Assembly: GCF_000585215.1 (NCBI RefSeq) | Contig: NZ_AONC01000041.1 | Location: forward strand, 1 to 39,991 | Direction: 5' to 3' | Source: Imhoffiella purpurea | Lineage (GTDB): Bacteria; Pseudomonadota; Gammaproteobacteria; Chromatiales; Chromatiaceae | Length of the DNA stretch: 39,991 bases | Part shown: positions 1 to 9,382 of the stretch, one piece after another | How the letters are laid out: every line of letters starts with the position of its first letter | Numbering within the stretch: the first letter of the stretch is position 1 | Program-made: the position numbers and the translations under genes | Notes under the pieces: model-generated | What the model saw: the letters and a program-made list of their open reading frames with translations, nothing else | Told to the model about the DNA's origin: nothing | Database searches by the model: none

Positions 1-147
1 GTGACGCAGATGGACGAGGTGACGCAGCAGAACGCGGCCCTGGTGGAGGAGGCGGCGGCCGCGGCCGAGAGCCTCGAGGACCAGACCCGCGTGCTCACCC
101 AGGCCGTCTCGGTCTTCAGTCTCGAAGATCCCTCGGGATCGGGCTGA
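1..147 (+). CDS. Methyl-accepting chemotaxis protein, C-terminal end (partial)
   Basis: The window opens inside this gene; 48 codons remain before TGA at 145-147. The visible residues include [18 protein letters not shown] followed by a run of acidic and small residues. This is the usual last heptad section of the chemoreceptor signalling hairpin, where [10 protein letters not shown] is strongly conserved. The protein would send a ligand signal to CheA/CheW at the membrane. The sensor and transmembrane parts lie outside the window, so the ligand is unknown. No CheR-docking pentapeptide is visible at the C-terminus. The gene converges on the large minus-strand gene ending at 181. Confidence 0.85.
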   Translation: MTQMDEVTQQNAALVEEAAAAAESLEDQTRVLTQAVSVFSLEDPSGSG

Positions 148-180
148 ATGCCGGACGGATCGCCCATTCGATCAAGGTGT

Positions 181-3100
181 TCAAGCCGGATCCAATTGCC
201 CCTGGAGCGCCCCGGCACGTCCGCTGAAGATGCGCAGATCCTCGTTGACCAGCTCCCAGCAGATCCCGCTGAGACGGTCGAGCGGTCCAGAGACCCTGGC
301 CGAGAGATGCAGCTCGGGTTCGACCAGATAGAGGGTCAGCTCCAGCTCGATCGGACTCGGGTCGGTCTGGTCGGTCGAGGCGTCACGGCGGGTATGAAGC
401 TCCAGAAAGAGCTCGAACGAGGCCGGTGACAGACGTGGCCGGCGCGTCTCCACCCTGACGAGGTCGCAGACCGGGTCCTCGCAGCGCTGCCGCAGTGCGT
501 AGGCCAGCTCGCGGTCGCAGAAAACTCGGATTTGGTTCTCGATCTCGGCGAGATGCCGCTCGGCCTCGCGCAGCCGCTGGGGCGCCTCGGTCTCTTCGCG
601 GATCTGGGTGCGCAGGACGCGGCGCAGACGATCGAATGCCTTGGGCAGCGTCCCGCTGTGGAACCCACGGCGCAGCAGCCCTCTCATGGTCTCGCCGTGG
701 AATCCGACGATCGCCGGTTCGATCGGCGCGTTCGGCAGATCGGTTCTGCGGACCACCATGAGCTCGGGCCGAGGTCCGTCCTTGTCCTTGAGGGACCCAT
801 GGTTGGTGGCATAGATCTTCCAGTTCTCCTTCAGCTCCCAGACCAGGAATCCGGCCAGTCCGGGCAGGAGCAGCACGGTGAGCGTGACGAAGGGATAGGT
901 GATCCATTTGGGCAGCAGGGGTTCCAGCAGATCGACCATGATCCCGGTGATGACCGGCAGGAAGGGCAGCATCAGCTTGTGCGCGATGGTCACGAGCGGA
1001 AAGTGCTTGATGGGATTGACCTGGGGTTCCACCAGCACGGTGACGTAGAATTTGATCAGAGACTGGAGCAGGCCCCATGCCGGGACCATCAGCGATTTGA
1101 GCGTCAGCTGCAGCGCCGATTCGCCGAGATGATGGCTCAGGAGTTCCTCGATGCGATGCAGCCCCTGCTGGAAGCGTCGCGTCAGCTCCTTGAAGAACTG
1201 CATCAGCTCCTTCACCAGCCCCATGACCAGCGCCTGGTTCAGACGGCGCAGGATCTGCACGCTCGAGCTGGCCAGATCGTCCAGCAGCCTCCTGCCGGCC
1301 GGCGTGTTGTGGACCAGGGTACCCAAGGCCAGGATGAGCGCCAGAATCGAGAATCCAGGTTCGAGCGGGTCGTCCCTCACCAGATAGTCGATCCCCACGA
1401 AGGGCGCCACCATGAGGGTTCCGGTCAGTGCCGGACGCAACAGATAGCGGTCCAGTCCGCGGATGGCGCCGGTATTGAGCAGGGTGCTGACCGGCCGCCA
1501 TCGCAGCAGTCTGCGCAGACCGTCGTAGAGGATGAGCCGCAGCGTCCACCAGAGACTGATCATGAAGACCCGAAATCCGGTCCGCCCGGCGCGGGTATGG
1601 GCGATCCCGTTGATCGCGAGCCCAAGGGATCCGACCAGCCAGATGGTCGCCAGATGGAGCGAGGAATGGTGATCGGTGATGTAGGCGGCCAGGACGTCGA
1701 TGGTCTTGAGCCCGAGGAAGGCGATGCCGAACGGCAGGATCAGATGGCGCAGCACCAGACGTCCGGACGGCGTGCCGAACAGCGGGGCGCTCAGCTGCTG
1801 CAGGCCCTTGATATAGATCTCGCCCGGCTGATAGAGACCCGGAAGCGCCAGCGCGGCATAGCGGTCGAAGCGCGACAGCCGGTCTCCGATCAGGAACTCG
1901 CGCAGCCTGAGATCCGGCAGCCGCAGTGAATTGCGTGCCACCATGTCGCGAAAATCGGTGAACCTCAGATGACGGCGGCGCTGCACCACGTCCAGCAGCT
2001 CGCACAGCAGCTTGTGGAAGGCGACCCGCTCGCGGTGGTTCATGGGAACGAAGTCGGCCTGACAGAGCGCGCGCTCCAGGTGCGGCTTGAGATCCCTGTC
2101 GAGCTGCTGGCTCAGCCGCTCGGCCAGCGCTTCGAGGGTCACCCGGTGCGATTCGGTCTCCTGCAGCGACCAGCCGATGCGCTCCAGTCGGTTCATGGCG
2201 CTGTCCAGTGCCCGCAATGCCTTGAGATTGGCCTGGAAGGGTAGGATCTGGCGCAGGCGCTGGCGTCCCCGGCTCCATATCCATTGCAGGGGACGCAGAC
2301 GATAGTAGGTCGTGCGGCTCTCCAAGAGCACGCGTTCGAGATCCTTCAACAGGCTCTTGGCGATGCGCGCGCGTCCCGGGCTGCGCAGCTCCTCGCTCAG
2401 CCGCTCGATCAGATGGTCCAACGCGCTAGACGAGGCCGGCGGAAGCTTCCATTTCGCCGCCAGCAGATCGGTCAGTATCTGCTGGGTGCCGGATCTCCTC
2501 TGGACCAGGATTCGCCTGACCCGCTCGGCGTCCGGGGCGCAGGGTTCGCCCATGGCCTCGAAGCGTCGCTGCGCCCGTGCCAGACGAGCGATGGCGACCG
2601 AGAAGCGATCCTGATGCTCGGCTCGCTGGGCCAGCCGGATCTCGCGGCTGAAGAGCACCAGATGGGCACGCAGCCGCATCCCTCTCGCCGGTTTGCGTGG
2701 CCGCCCGGGCCAGCGCATCAGACCGCCCAGCATCAGCATCAGTCCGAGAACGGGGACCCACAATGCCTGGTGGAGATTGCGCAGACGGCTGCGCCAGTCC
2801 TGACGCGGTATGTGGAACCCCTGACGCAGGGCCGCCAGACATCGGGCCTCCGCGCCGTCGCTCGCCCCCTCCAGCGGGGCGTCCAGCATGCTCGGGTCGA
2901 GCGTCTGACGAATGTCGGCGGGCGCCTTGGTCTCGGCGCCGCCGACCGTCGCCTCTTCATCGGCGTGGTCCGGATCCCGGCGCAGATAGGTGAGGCCGAG
3001 CGGCAGCAGGGTTTGGCGTGCCGGATGCCCGCAGCGATGATCGGGCCGTGCCCGTTCGAGCAGGTTGGGCAGCCTGCCGGCCGATCGTGGTGGCGGCAGG

Positions 3101-3750
3101 TCGATTCCGCTCTCGACCATCCATTGATCCAGCTCGCCCCATTCGCGGATGGAGGGGAAGAAGTATCCGCGCACGCCCGGGCTGAAATACCTCAGCCGGA
3201 CGATCAGGGCGACGAAGGCGCGGCAGACGCAGTGCTCATCCAGTCCCGGCGGGATCACGGAGTCGCGCTCCAGAACGTCGCGAACCTCGGCGAAGGCCCG
3301 CAGACCGATCATGGCACGCAGCCTGTCCGGGCCGAAACGGCTCTGATCCTGATTGTCGTCGCGCGCGAGCTGCCAGGCACGGGCGACCTCGCCCTCGAAG
3401 CGGCGTGCCCAATAGTCGCGCAGCAGGCGGACGAATCCCGCCTGATCGGTCCGGAGGCTGAGCGGGGTCGGCAGCAGAACCACCTGATCGGGCAGACTGA
3501 GTCCCTCCACCACGACCAGCGCCTCGGGGTTCTCGGTCTCGAGCGCCTCGAGGAAGGCGCTGGTCGGCATCAGATAATAGGCGAGCGCCGGGATGTCCCC
3601 ATCGAGATCGACGGCGTCCAGGTGAAGCGCGATCAGGCGTTCGAGTGCGCGCGGATGAAAGAGGAAGATGCCCTCCGCGGGTTTGAAGACGCGCGCCCGG
3701 AACTGTCGCTCGGCGGACTCGGCACTGATGATATGGGGATTGTGAGACAC
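181..3750 (-). CDS. Very large polytopic membrane protein of unknown function (1189 aa)
   Basis: Not recognised. The predicted start is GTG at 3750 (VSHNPHIIS...), with no strong Shine-Dalgarno visible, so the start is uncertain. The first 330 residues look soluble. A hydrophobic segment follows near 332-350, then a long arginine- and leucine-rich, probably coiled region (about 360-650). A cluster of membrane segments lies around 667-690, 697-716, 724-743, 767-788 and 795-813, with more around 890-975. The C-terminal 200 residues are hydrophilic and charged. Coding is supported by one uninterrupted frame of 1189 codons and sensible amphipathic and hydrophobic patterning. The arrangement suggests an inner-membrane protein with large cytoplasmic parts. 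It diverges from the small gene at 3909 and lies near a second giant membrane gene (5144-9301). No enzyme motif was seen. Confidence 0.8.
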   Translation of the reverse strand: MSHNPHIISAESAERQFRARVFKPAEGIFLFHPRALERLIALHLDAVDLDGDIPALAYYLMPTSAFLEALETENPEALVVVEGLSLPDQVVLLPTPLSLRTDQAGFVRLLRDYWARRFEGEVARAWQLARDDNQDQSRFGPDRLRAMIGLRAFAEVRDVLERDSVIPPGLDEHCVCRAFVALIVRLRYFSPGVRGYFFPSIREWGELDQWMVESGIDLPPPRSAGRLPNLLERARPDHRCGHPARQTLLPLGLTYLRRDPDHADEEATVGGAETKAPADIRQTLDPSMLDAPLEGASDGAEARCLAALRQGFHIPRQDWRSRLRNLHQALWVPVLGLMLMLGGLMRWPGRPRKPARGMRLRAHLVLFSREIRLAQRAEHQDRFSVAIARLARAQRRFEAMGEPCAPDAERVRRILVQRRSGTQQILTDLLAAKWKLPPASSSALDHLIERLSEELRSPGRARIAKSLLKDLERVLLESRTTYYRLRPLQWIWSRGRQRLRQILPFQANLKALRALDSAMNRLERIGWSLQETESHRVTLEALAERLSQQLDRDLKPHLERALCQADFVPMNHRERVAFHKLLCELLDVVQRRRHLRFTDFRDMVARNSLRLPDLRLREFLIGDRLSRFDRYAALALPGLYQPGEIYIKGLQQLSAPLFGTPSGRLVLRHLILPFGIAFLGLKTIDVLAAYITDHHSSLHLATIWLVGSLGLAINGIAHTRAGRTGFRVFMISLWWTLRLILYDGLRRLLRWRPVSTLLNTGAIRGLDRYLLRPALTGTLMVAPFVGIDYLVRDDPLEPGFSILALILALGTLVHNTPAGRRLLDDLASSSVQILRRLNQALVMGLVKELMQFFKELTRRFQQGLHRIEELLSHHLGESALQLTLKSLMVPAWGLLQSLIKFYVTVLVEPQVNPIKHFPLVTIAHKLMLPFLPVITGIMVDLLEPLLPKWITYPFVTLTVLLLPGLAGFLVWELKENWKIYATNHGSLKDKDGPRPELMVVRRTDLPNAPIEPAIVGFHGETMRGLLRRGFHSGTLPKAFDRLRRVLRTQIREETEAPQRLREAERHLAEIENQIRVFCDRELAYALRQRCEDPVCDLVRVETRRPRLSPASFELFLELHTRRDASTDQTDPSPIELELTLYLVEPELHLSARVSGPLDRLSGICWELVNEDLRIFSGRAGALQGQLDPA

Positions 3751-3851
3751 GAGTCGCTAGGTTCGAGGTCTGGGGCGAGGACGCTTCAGAGTGTCCGCCG
3801 AAAGTCTCCGATGGAGACGATTTCGACGATGATCGCGGGCAGCTTGAGAGT

Positions 3852-3893
3852 TATAATCAACGGCTTCGAGGCATTTTGGAATATTTTAAGGAG
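3852..3893 (+). promoter_or_regulatory. Possible -10 box and Shine-Dalgarno for the 111-aa gene
   Basis: A perfect TATAAT lies at 3852-3857 in a short AT-rich stretch of otherwise GC-rich DNA, and AAGGAG lies at 3888-3893, 15 bases before the ATG at 3909. No good -35 hexamer stands 16-18 bases upstream of the TATAAT, so the promoter call is tentative. An ATG at 3896 has worse spacing and opens only a short reading frame. Confidence 0.35.
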
Positions 3894-3908
3894 CGATGAT
3901 CCTCGACC

Positions 3909-4244
3909 ATGCACTACCGAGTCTTTTATTTGTTCGACCGATCCGGGGAGTCCGTCTCATCGGCGAGCGCCGTCGAGATGAGCACCCGTGCCATCTGTGA
4001 GCAATTGCTTCCACGCCTGCAAAGCGCGGACGACTATCTGGGGATCATCGATGCGCAGGAGAATACCCTGCAGATCCTGTGCGATCCAGACGCGAAGCGC
4101 TATTGGGTGGAACTGCCAATCGACGCAGCCAAGGCATCCTACGGGCGCCACATGGAATACGACGAGCTGCGCGATCTCATGATGGCACTGCCCGATGTCT
4201 TCGATCGCGAGGCCATCCCAGGGCTCGAATACCGCCCCTGGTGA
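3909..4244 (+). CDS. Small soluble protein of unknown function (111 aa)
   Basis: Starts at ATG 3909 (MHYRVFYLFD) and ends at 4244. The protein is acidic, has no signal peptide or membrane segment, and reads like a compact alpha/beta fold: beta-like YRVFYLF at the start, a helix around residues 23-36, a central LGIIDAQENTLQILCD and a helical C-terminal half ending in EYRPW. I do not recognise the family. It diverges from the giant gene ending at 181 and converges on the Lcl-domain gene with a 6-base gap. AAGGAG upstream and an AT-rich leader support expression. Confidence 0.7.
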   Translation: MHYRVFYLFDRSGESVSSASAVEMSTRAICEQLLPRLQSADDYLGIIDAQENTLQILCDPDAKRYWVELPIDAAKASYGRHMEYDELRDLMMALPDVFDREAIPGLEYRPW

Positions 4245-4250
4245 GTCGCT

Positions 4251-4922
4251 TCACGGCGTTGCCCCGTCCTTCATGGTGCCGCGCACCAGGCGGATGAGGC
4301 CGTTTTGGGACGTTCCCTGGCGGTAATAGCTTCCCTTGAAGAAACTGACGCTCCATACTCTGCCCAAACCTCCGCTGTCCACCGAGGAGGTCCAGTAGAG
4401 CCCCCCCCGGGTGTTGGGAAACACCTGAGGATTGATGGTCGGGGCGGGATGACATCGCTCGACGATGCTGATCAACTCCTCCCCGGTCGGCAGACGCCAG
4501 TCGCCTTCGACGGCCGCGACCAGCTTCTTCCCCCGGTCCCAGGTCACCGACCTGGGACGCCCCTTGCATACGTTCGAGTCGGCATCCCAAGTCTGACCCA
4601 GTGCGCAGCGCTGCCATTCGAGCGTGGTGCGCTCGTGCCTGACCGCGCGGCCCTCCTCGATGGCGACGAACTCGCTCGAGGGCGTCGTTTCGTTCATCCC
4701 CTTGACACAGGCATCGGCGGCATCGGGAATCTCTGCCGCGGGCAGTGGCGTGAGGAAGCTCGACAGAATCAATGCCAGGATTGCTGACGCATGGCGGGCG
4801 GAACCGGGTGGCGAGGGCGCGAAATTGAAACCCTCGATGACTGCTTCCGCACCGGACCTGGCGGATGCGATCAGGCGCGAGAGCTGCCTCCTGGCCTCGT
4901 GGACATCGATCTGATGGTGCAT
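4251..4922 (-). CDS. Lcl/DUF1566-domain protein with an N-terminal antitoxin-like segment
   Basis: Read from ATG 4922 (223 aa). The first 30 residues (MHHQIDVHEARRQLSRLIAS...) match the start of Phd/YefM-type antitoxins, in which an xVxEAxxxLSxLI pattern precedes an AxEVVI strand. The match stops after GAEAVIEG. About residues 47-66 form a hydrophobic, signal-peptide-like stretch (SAILALILSSFLTPLPAA) followed by EIPDAADACV. The rest resembles the Lcl_C/DUF1566 fold: WDRGKKLVAA, then DWRLPTGEELISIV, LYWTSS and VWSVSFFKG. This looks like a secreted Lcl-domain protein whose native start has been replaced by an antitoxin fragment. No good internal ATG precedes the signal-like stretch. An ATG there opens a different frame that ends after a few codons, so a frameshift in the original start is possible. 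Confidence 0.65.
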   Translation of the reverse strand: MHHQIDVHEARRQLSRLIASARSGAEAVIEGFNFAPSPPGSARHASAILALILSSFLTPLPAAEIPDAADACVKGMNETTPSSEFVAIEEGRAVRHERTTLEWQRCALGQTWDADSNVCKGRPRSVTWDRGKKLVAAVEGDWRLPTGEELISIVERCHPAPTINPQVFPNTRGGLYWTSSVDSGGLGRVWSVSFFKGSYYRQGTSQNGLIRLVRGTMKDGATP

Positions 4923-5143
4923 CAAGATTCGTCTGGCTGGAGTATCGTTCGAAGTGTAGCCGGAGGGACTTCGATCTGGAAAGCGCTTCGCCAAGGCCCG
5001 GACTCGATCTGGCCGAGCGATCGGGTCGAGGATTTGACGACATGTGCCGGCCATGCGAGGCGGACGGAGCGGGCATCCGGTGTTGCGTGCCGCCGGATCG
5101 CCTGATCGGACAGAATCGACATTCGCGCCAGGAGGCCATCATC

Positions 5144-8100
5144 GTGTCCAGTGTCATGTCGAGGGTAGGGTCGCTATCGAAGCACCTATTGTCCATCGCC
5201 TTATCCATGGCGATCTGCATCCAGGCTTGGGCTCAGGCGCCTGCGCCCCCTTCCGAAACGGATCCCGGAGCGCCCGATCCGATGGCCGACGAGCGGATTC
5301 CCGAACCGCTTCGCGCCTGGATTCCCTGGGTGCTGGATCCGAGCGGGCAGGGCGTCGATCCGCGCCACTGCCCCTTGGGGCCCGACGGCCGGCCGCGGAT
5401 CTGCGCCTGGCCCGGGCGTCTGCGTCTGGACGTCGAATCTTCGGGCGGGCGTTTCGATCAGAGCTGGCATCTGTTTGCCGATGACTGGATCCTGCTGCCC
5501 GGCGATGCCGACGCCTGGCCGGTCCAGGTGACGGACGGCGACGGGCACCCACTGGCGTTAATCGAGCGGGATGGACGCCCGTCCGTGAAACTCGAGGCAG
5601 GCGATCATCGTCTCTCCGGACGCTTCGTCTGGGGCGAGCCTCCGGCCTCGCTCGCCCTCGCGCCGGACACCGGGCTCGTGACGCTGAACACGCATGGCAA
5701 ACCCAGCCCCCGGCCGCGTCTGGACAAGGGCGGAAGGCTCTGGCTCGCGGATTCAGGGGAATCGCGCTCGACGGAGGCCGAGGACCGGATGCGGATCAAG
5801 GTCTTCCGCCGGCTCGATGACAGCCTGCCGCTTCGGGTCTTGACCCGGCTCGAGCTGCAGGTCTCCGGCGGGATTCGGGAGGAGCGGATCGGTCCCGTCA
5901 CCCTGCCCGAGGGCGTTCCGATCGCGATCCGGGGCGAGCTACCCTCCCGTCTGGGCGCGGATGGCGTTTTGAGTCTGGAGGTGCGGCCGGGGCGCTGGGT
6001 GGTCGAGGTGACCGCCTATCATGCCGGTGCGGTCGAGTCGCTTTCCAGGCGCAATCTGGAGGCACCCTGGCCGGCGGAGGAGGTCTGGGCCTTCTCCGCC
6101 CATCCCGAACTGCGTCAGGTCGAGCTGGAGGGACCGAGGCCCATCGATCCGCGACAGACCTCGATTCCGAGCGGCTGGGCGCGTCTCCCGCTCTATCTGG
6201 TCGGCAAAGGCAACCGACTGCAATTGGTCGAGCGGCATCGCGGCGACGCCGATCCGGCCCCGGACCGTCTGAGGCTGGAACGCGAACTCTGGCTCGATTT
6301 CGACGGGTCGGGCTACAGCGTCCGGGACCGGATCCAGGGGCAGCTGAACCGTCCGTCGCGTCTGGACACGGATCCGGCGTTGCAGCTGGGTCAGGTCCGC
6401 GTGAACGGAACCCCGTCGCTCATCACCCGGCTCGATCCATCGGGGCCAGCCGGGGTCGAGGTGCGTCAGGGACAGCTCGATCTGGTCGCCGATGCCCGCC
6501 TCCAGGGGCCGCCCGAACGGCTGCCCGCCTCGGGCTGGCTGGCGACCCTGGATCAGGTCGACGGCCATCTGCGCCTGCCGCCCGGATGGGATCTGCTGGC
6601 GGTCTCGGGCGTGGACAACGACCCGGGCTCCTGGTTGACGCGCTGGACATTGCTGGATCTCTTCCTCGTCCTCATCCTCGCGCTCGGGGTGGGGCGCCTC
6701 TGGGGCTGGGGCTGGGGGACGCTCGCTTGGTGCGCGCTGGTCCTGACCTGGCACGAGCCGGGCGCTCCGCAGCTGGTGTGGCTGAACCTGTTGGCCGCCG
6801 CCTCACTGCTGCGGCTGCTGCCCGCCGACGCGATCCAGAAGGGTGCGCTCAGGCTCCGGTGGCTGGTGCTCTGGTATCGGCGTCTGACCCTGATCTCGCT
6901 GCTGATCGTCGGTCTGCCGTTTCTGGTCTCGGAGGTTCGCTCCGCGCTCTATCCCCAGCTCGAGCAGGGCGGCGGTGTCGGCATCGGGCTCCATCGTCCG
7001 GCCGACGCTGGGCAGGGGAACCCTCAGGCCTTCGCGTTCGATGCGATCCGGGAGGATGCCGAGATCCTGTCCGAATCCGCCCGGTCCTCGATCATGGAAA
7101 CGCCCGCCGCCAAACCCGCTCCGGCTCCCGAGCCGTCGCGCCCGGTTCCGGCGCTGGATCCGAACGCGCGCATCCAGACCGGTCAAGGCGTGCCCGACTG
7201 GCAATGGAATCGTTTCGACCTGGTCTGGTCCGGACCGGTCGCCACCTCGGACCTGGCCAGGCTCTGGCTGCTGACGCCCTTCTGGAATCTGGTCGCCGCA
7301 TTGACCGGCTGTCTCTTGTCGATCCTGCTGGGTCTGCGCCTGGCCGGGATCCGGTGGCCCGGACGCTCGGGTGGCGCTATCGAGCTCGTGCTCCTGTGCG
7401 GCGCCCTCTTGGCGGCAGCGCCGGCGGAGCGGGCACTGGCCTCCGAGTATCCATCTCCGGAGCTCCTGGACGCGCTGAGGACGCGTTTGCTCGCGCCGCC
7501 GGACTGTCTGCCCGATTGCATCGATCTCTCCTCGCTTGGAGTTCGGGCGACGCCCGATCGTCTCGTCCTGGAACTGACCCTGGATGCGGCCGCGGCCATG
7601 GCGGCCCCGGTTCCCGGCGGCAGCGGAGACTGGATCCCCGACCAGGCAAGGCTCGACGGCCGGATCCTGGATCGTCTGGGCCGCGACGCCCAGGGCCGTC
7701 TGCTGATCCCCTTGCGGCCGGGCCGGCATGCACTCGCGCTCGAGGGCGCCTTGCCCGCCCGCAATCAGATCGACATCTCGCTGCCCATGACGCCCCGGAT
7801 CCTGGATTCGGACATGGAGGGCTGGCGTCTCGACGGCCTGGACGCGCGCGGCCGACCCGCGGGTCAGATCCGGCTGGTGCGTCTGTCCGAGGCGCGACAG
7901 ACCGCCGAAGGGAGCCTGGTTCAGGGGACTCTGCCGCCGCTGGTCCAAATCGAGCGGCATCTTTCGATCGGGGTGGACTGGACGGCCGAGACCCGGGTGA
8001 AACGTCTGTCGGCGCCCGATTTTCCGATCATGCTGAGGCTCGATCTGCTGCCGGGGGAGTCGGTCCAGACCCAAGGACAGCGGGTGAAGGATGGGCATAT

Positions 8101-9301
8101 CCAGGTCGCATTGCCCCCCGGACAGACCGAGACATCCTGGGGTTCGAGGCTGGAGTTGCGCGAACGGGTGGATCTGGTCGCCTCTTCCGAGGCGGGAATC
8201 GCCGAGCGGTGGCGATTGGACGTGGGTCCCTTCTGGCACCTGGAATACGACGGGATCCCTCCCGTCCATCCGCCCAGGGGCGAGGGGCGCTCCCTTCCGA
8301 CCTGGAGTCCTCTGCCCGGTGAGACGCTCCATCTGAGAATCACCCGGCCGATCGGTGAGCCGGGCCCGACGCTCACCATCGACCGGGTCGAATTTCGGGT
8401 CGAGCCAGGTCCCCGCGGCAGCGATGCCAAACTCGACCTGGCCGTGCGCAGCAGCCAGGGCGGCTCGCACCTCATTCGGCTGCCCGAGGGTGTCGAGCCG
8501 CTCGCCCTCGAGATCGATGGACGCAGCCTGGCGCTGCCGTCCGGGACCCAGGGGATCGAATTGCCGCTGGTGCCCGGGGCGCAGCGGATGCATCTCGCCT
8601 GGCGCGATCCGCTTCCCTTGACATACGGCTTCAGTCCTCGGCGCCCCGATCTGGGGGCCGAGGCCGTGAACCTGGATCTGTCGCTGTCATTGCCCCGGGA
8701 TCGCTGGGTGCTCTTCGCGAGCGGCCCCCGCGTCGGGCCGGCCGTGCTCTTCTGGGGCGTGCTGCTGGTTCTGGCCGTCCTCTCCTGGGGGCTGGGACGG
8801 ACCCGGACGACACCGTTGCGGACGCATGACTGGCTGCTGCTCGGCGTCGGTCTCGCCCTGTCCGAGGTGTGGGTGATCCTGGTGGTCGCCGGCTGGCTGT
8901 TCGCACTGGGGCTGCGGCGCCGACTCGACGAGACCCATGGTGTCTGGCGCTACAACCTGATCCAGGTCGGGCTCCTAGTGCTGACGCTGCTGGCGCTGGC
9001 GAGCCTGGTCGGGGCGGTGCAGCAGGGGCTGCTGGGCCGCCCGGAGATGCAGATCGCCGGCAATGGATCCAGCGGGACCTTCCTCCACTGGTACGCGGAT
9101 CGGGGCGGTCCCGATCTACCCGAGGTCCGGGTGCTGTCCGTGCCCATGTGGGTCTATCGCGGATTCATGCTCGGATGGGCGCTGTGGCTCGCCTTTCGAT
9201 TGCTCGATTGGCTGCGCTGGGGTTGGGAGGGCTTCGCCCATCCCCAGCTCTGGCGTGAAAGGAGGTCTGTCAGGAGAGGTGCGGAACCGCCTCTGGCGTG
9301 A
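5144..9301 (+). CDS. Very large exported/membrane protein of unknown function (about 1385 aa)
   Basis: The open frame extends upstream to 4865, but AGGAGG at 5130-5135 stands 8 bases before GTG 5144 and fixes the likely start. ATG 5156 is the alternative. A signal peptide follows (SKHLLSIALSMAICIQAWAQ, then APAPP). Residues to about 495 look extracytoplasmic and beta-rich. Hydrophobic segments lie near 499-560, 575-600, 705-735 and 742-765. A second large beta-rich region covers about 770-1195, and four more segments lie near 1199-1220, 1229-1254, 1272-1292 and 1336-1358. This is a signal peptide, domain, membrane cluster, domain, membrane cluster layout. I do not recognise the family and see no catalytic motif. 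The C-terminal 15 residues are encoded by a duplicated 43-bp unit. Confidence 0.8.
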   Translation: MSSVMSRVGSLSKHLLSIALSMAICIQAWAQAPAPPSETDPGAPDPMADERIPEPLRAWIPWVLDPSGQGVDPRHCPLGPDGRPRICAWPGRLRLDVESSGGRFDQSWHLFADDWILLPGDADAWPVQVTDGDGHPLALIERDGRPSVKLEAGDHRLSGRFVWGEPPASLALAPDTGLVTLNTHGKPSPRPRLDKGGRLWLADSGESRSTEAEDRMRIKVFRRLDDSLPLRVLTRLELQVSGGIREERIGPVTLPEGVPIAIRGELPSRLGADGVLSLEVRPGRWVVEVTAYHAGAVESLSRRNLEAPWPAEEVWAFSAHPELRQVELEGPRPIDPRQTSIPSGWARLPLYLVGKGNRLQLVERHRGDADPAPDRLRLERELWLDFDGSGYSVRDRIQGQLNRPSRLDTDPALQLGQVRVNGTPSLITRLDPSGPAGVEVRQGQLDLVADARLQGPPERLPASGWLATLDQVDGHLRLPPGWDLLAVSGVDNDPGSWLTRWTLLDLFLVLILALGVGRLWGWGWGTLAWCALVLTWHEPGAPQLVWLNLLAAASLLRLLPADAIQKGALRLRWLVLWYRRLTLISLLIVGLPFLVSEVRSALYPQLEQGGGVGIGLHRPADAGQGNPQAFAFDAIREDAEILSESARSSIMETPAAKPAPAPEPSRPVPALDPNARIQTGQGVPDWQWNRFDLVWSGPVATSDLARLWLLTPFWNLVAALTGCLLSILLGLRLAGIRWPGRSGGAIELVLLCGALLAAAPAERALASEYPSPELLDALRTRLLAPPDCLPDCIDLSSLGVRATPDRLVLELTLDAAAAMAAPVPGGSGDWIPDQARLDGRILDRLGRDAQGRLLIPLRPGRHALALEGALPARNQIDISLPMTPRILDSDMEGWRLDGLDARGRPAGQIRLVRLSEARQTAEGSLVQGTLPPLVQIERHLSIGVDWTAETRVKRLSAPDFPIMLRLDLLPGESVQTQGQRVKDGHIQVALPPGQTETSWGSRLELRERVDLVASSEAGIAERWRLDVGPFWHLEYDGIPPVHPPRGEGRSLPTWSPLPGETLHLRITRPIGEPGPTLTIDRVEFRVEPGPRGSDAKLDLAVRSSQGGSHLIRLPEGVEPLALEIDGRSLALPSGTQGIELPLVPGAQRMHLAWRDPLPLTYGFSPRRPDLGAEAVNLDLSLSLPRDRWVLFASGPRVGPAVLFWGVLLVLAVLSWGLGRTRTTPLRTHDWLLLGVGLALSEVWVILVVAGWLFALGLRRRLDETHGVWRYNLIQVGLLVLTLLALASLVGAVQQGLLGRPEMQIAGNGSSGTFLHWYADRGGPDLPEVRVLSVPMWVYRGFMLGWALWLAFRLLDWLRWGWEGFAHPQLWRERRSVRRGAEPPLA

Positions 9302-9333
9302 AAGGAGGTCTGTCAGGAGAGGCGCGGAACCGC
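9248..9333 (+). repeat. Two tandem copies of a 43-bp unit at the gene end
   Basis: Bases 9248-9290 and 9291-9333 are the same 43-base unit, beginning CTCTGGCGTGAAAGG, with one substitution (T9280 versus C9323). Because 43 is not a multiple of three, the second copy is read in another frame and supplies the TGA at 9299-9301. With a single copy, the frame would read on to a stop at about 9347 in present coordinates. The unit contains GGAGG. Confidence 0.9.
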
Positions 9334-9382
9334 CTTCCGACGCCTGAGCGCCCATCGCATCCGATTCAGGTCGAGCGGCCGT

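Noticed and set aside
532-1929. 465-codon plus-strand frame inside the first giant gene, and a similar 565-codon frame at 2284-3981
   Set aside because: Glutamine/arginine-rich compositions typical of the strand opposite a Leu/Arg-rich coding region, with no ribosome-binding site or domain. The 1189-codon minus-strand frame spans both.
4865-5143. Upstream extension of the second giant gene to 4865
   Set aside because: It would bury the signal peptide behind 90 residues. AGGAGG at 5130-5135 points to GTG 5144.
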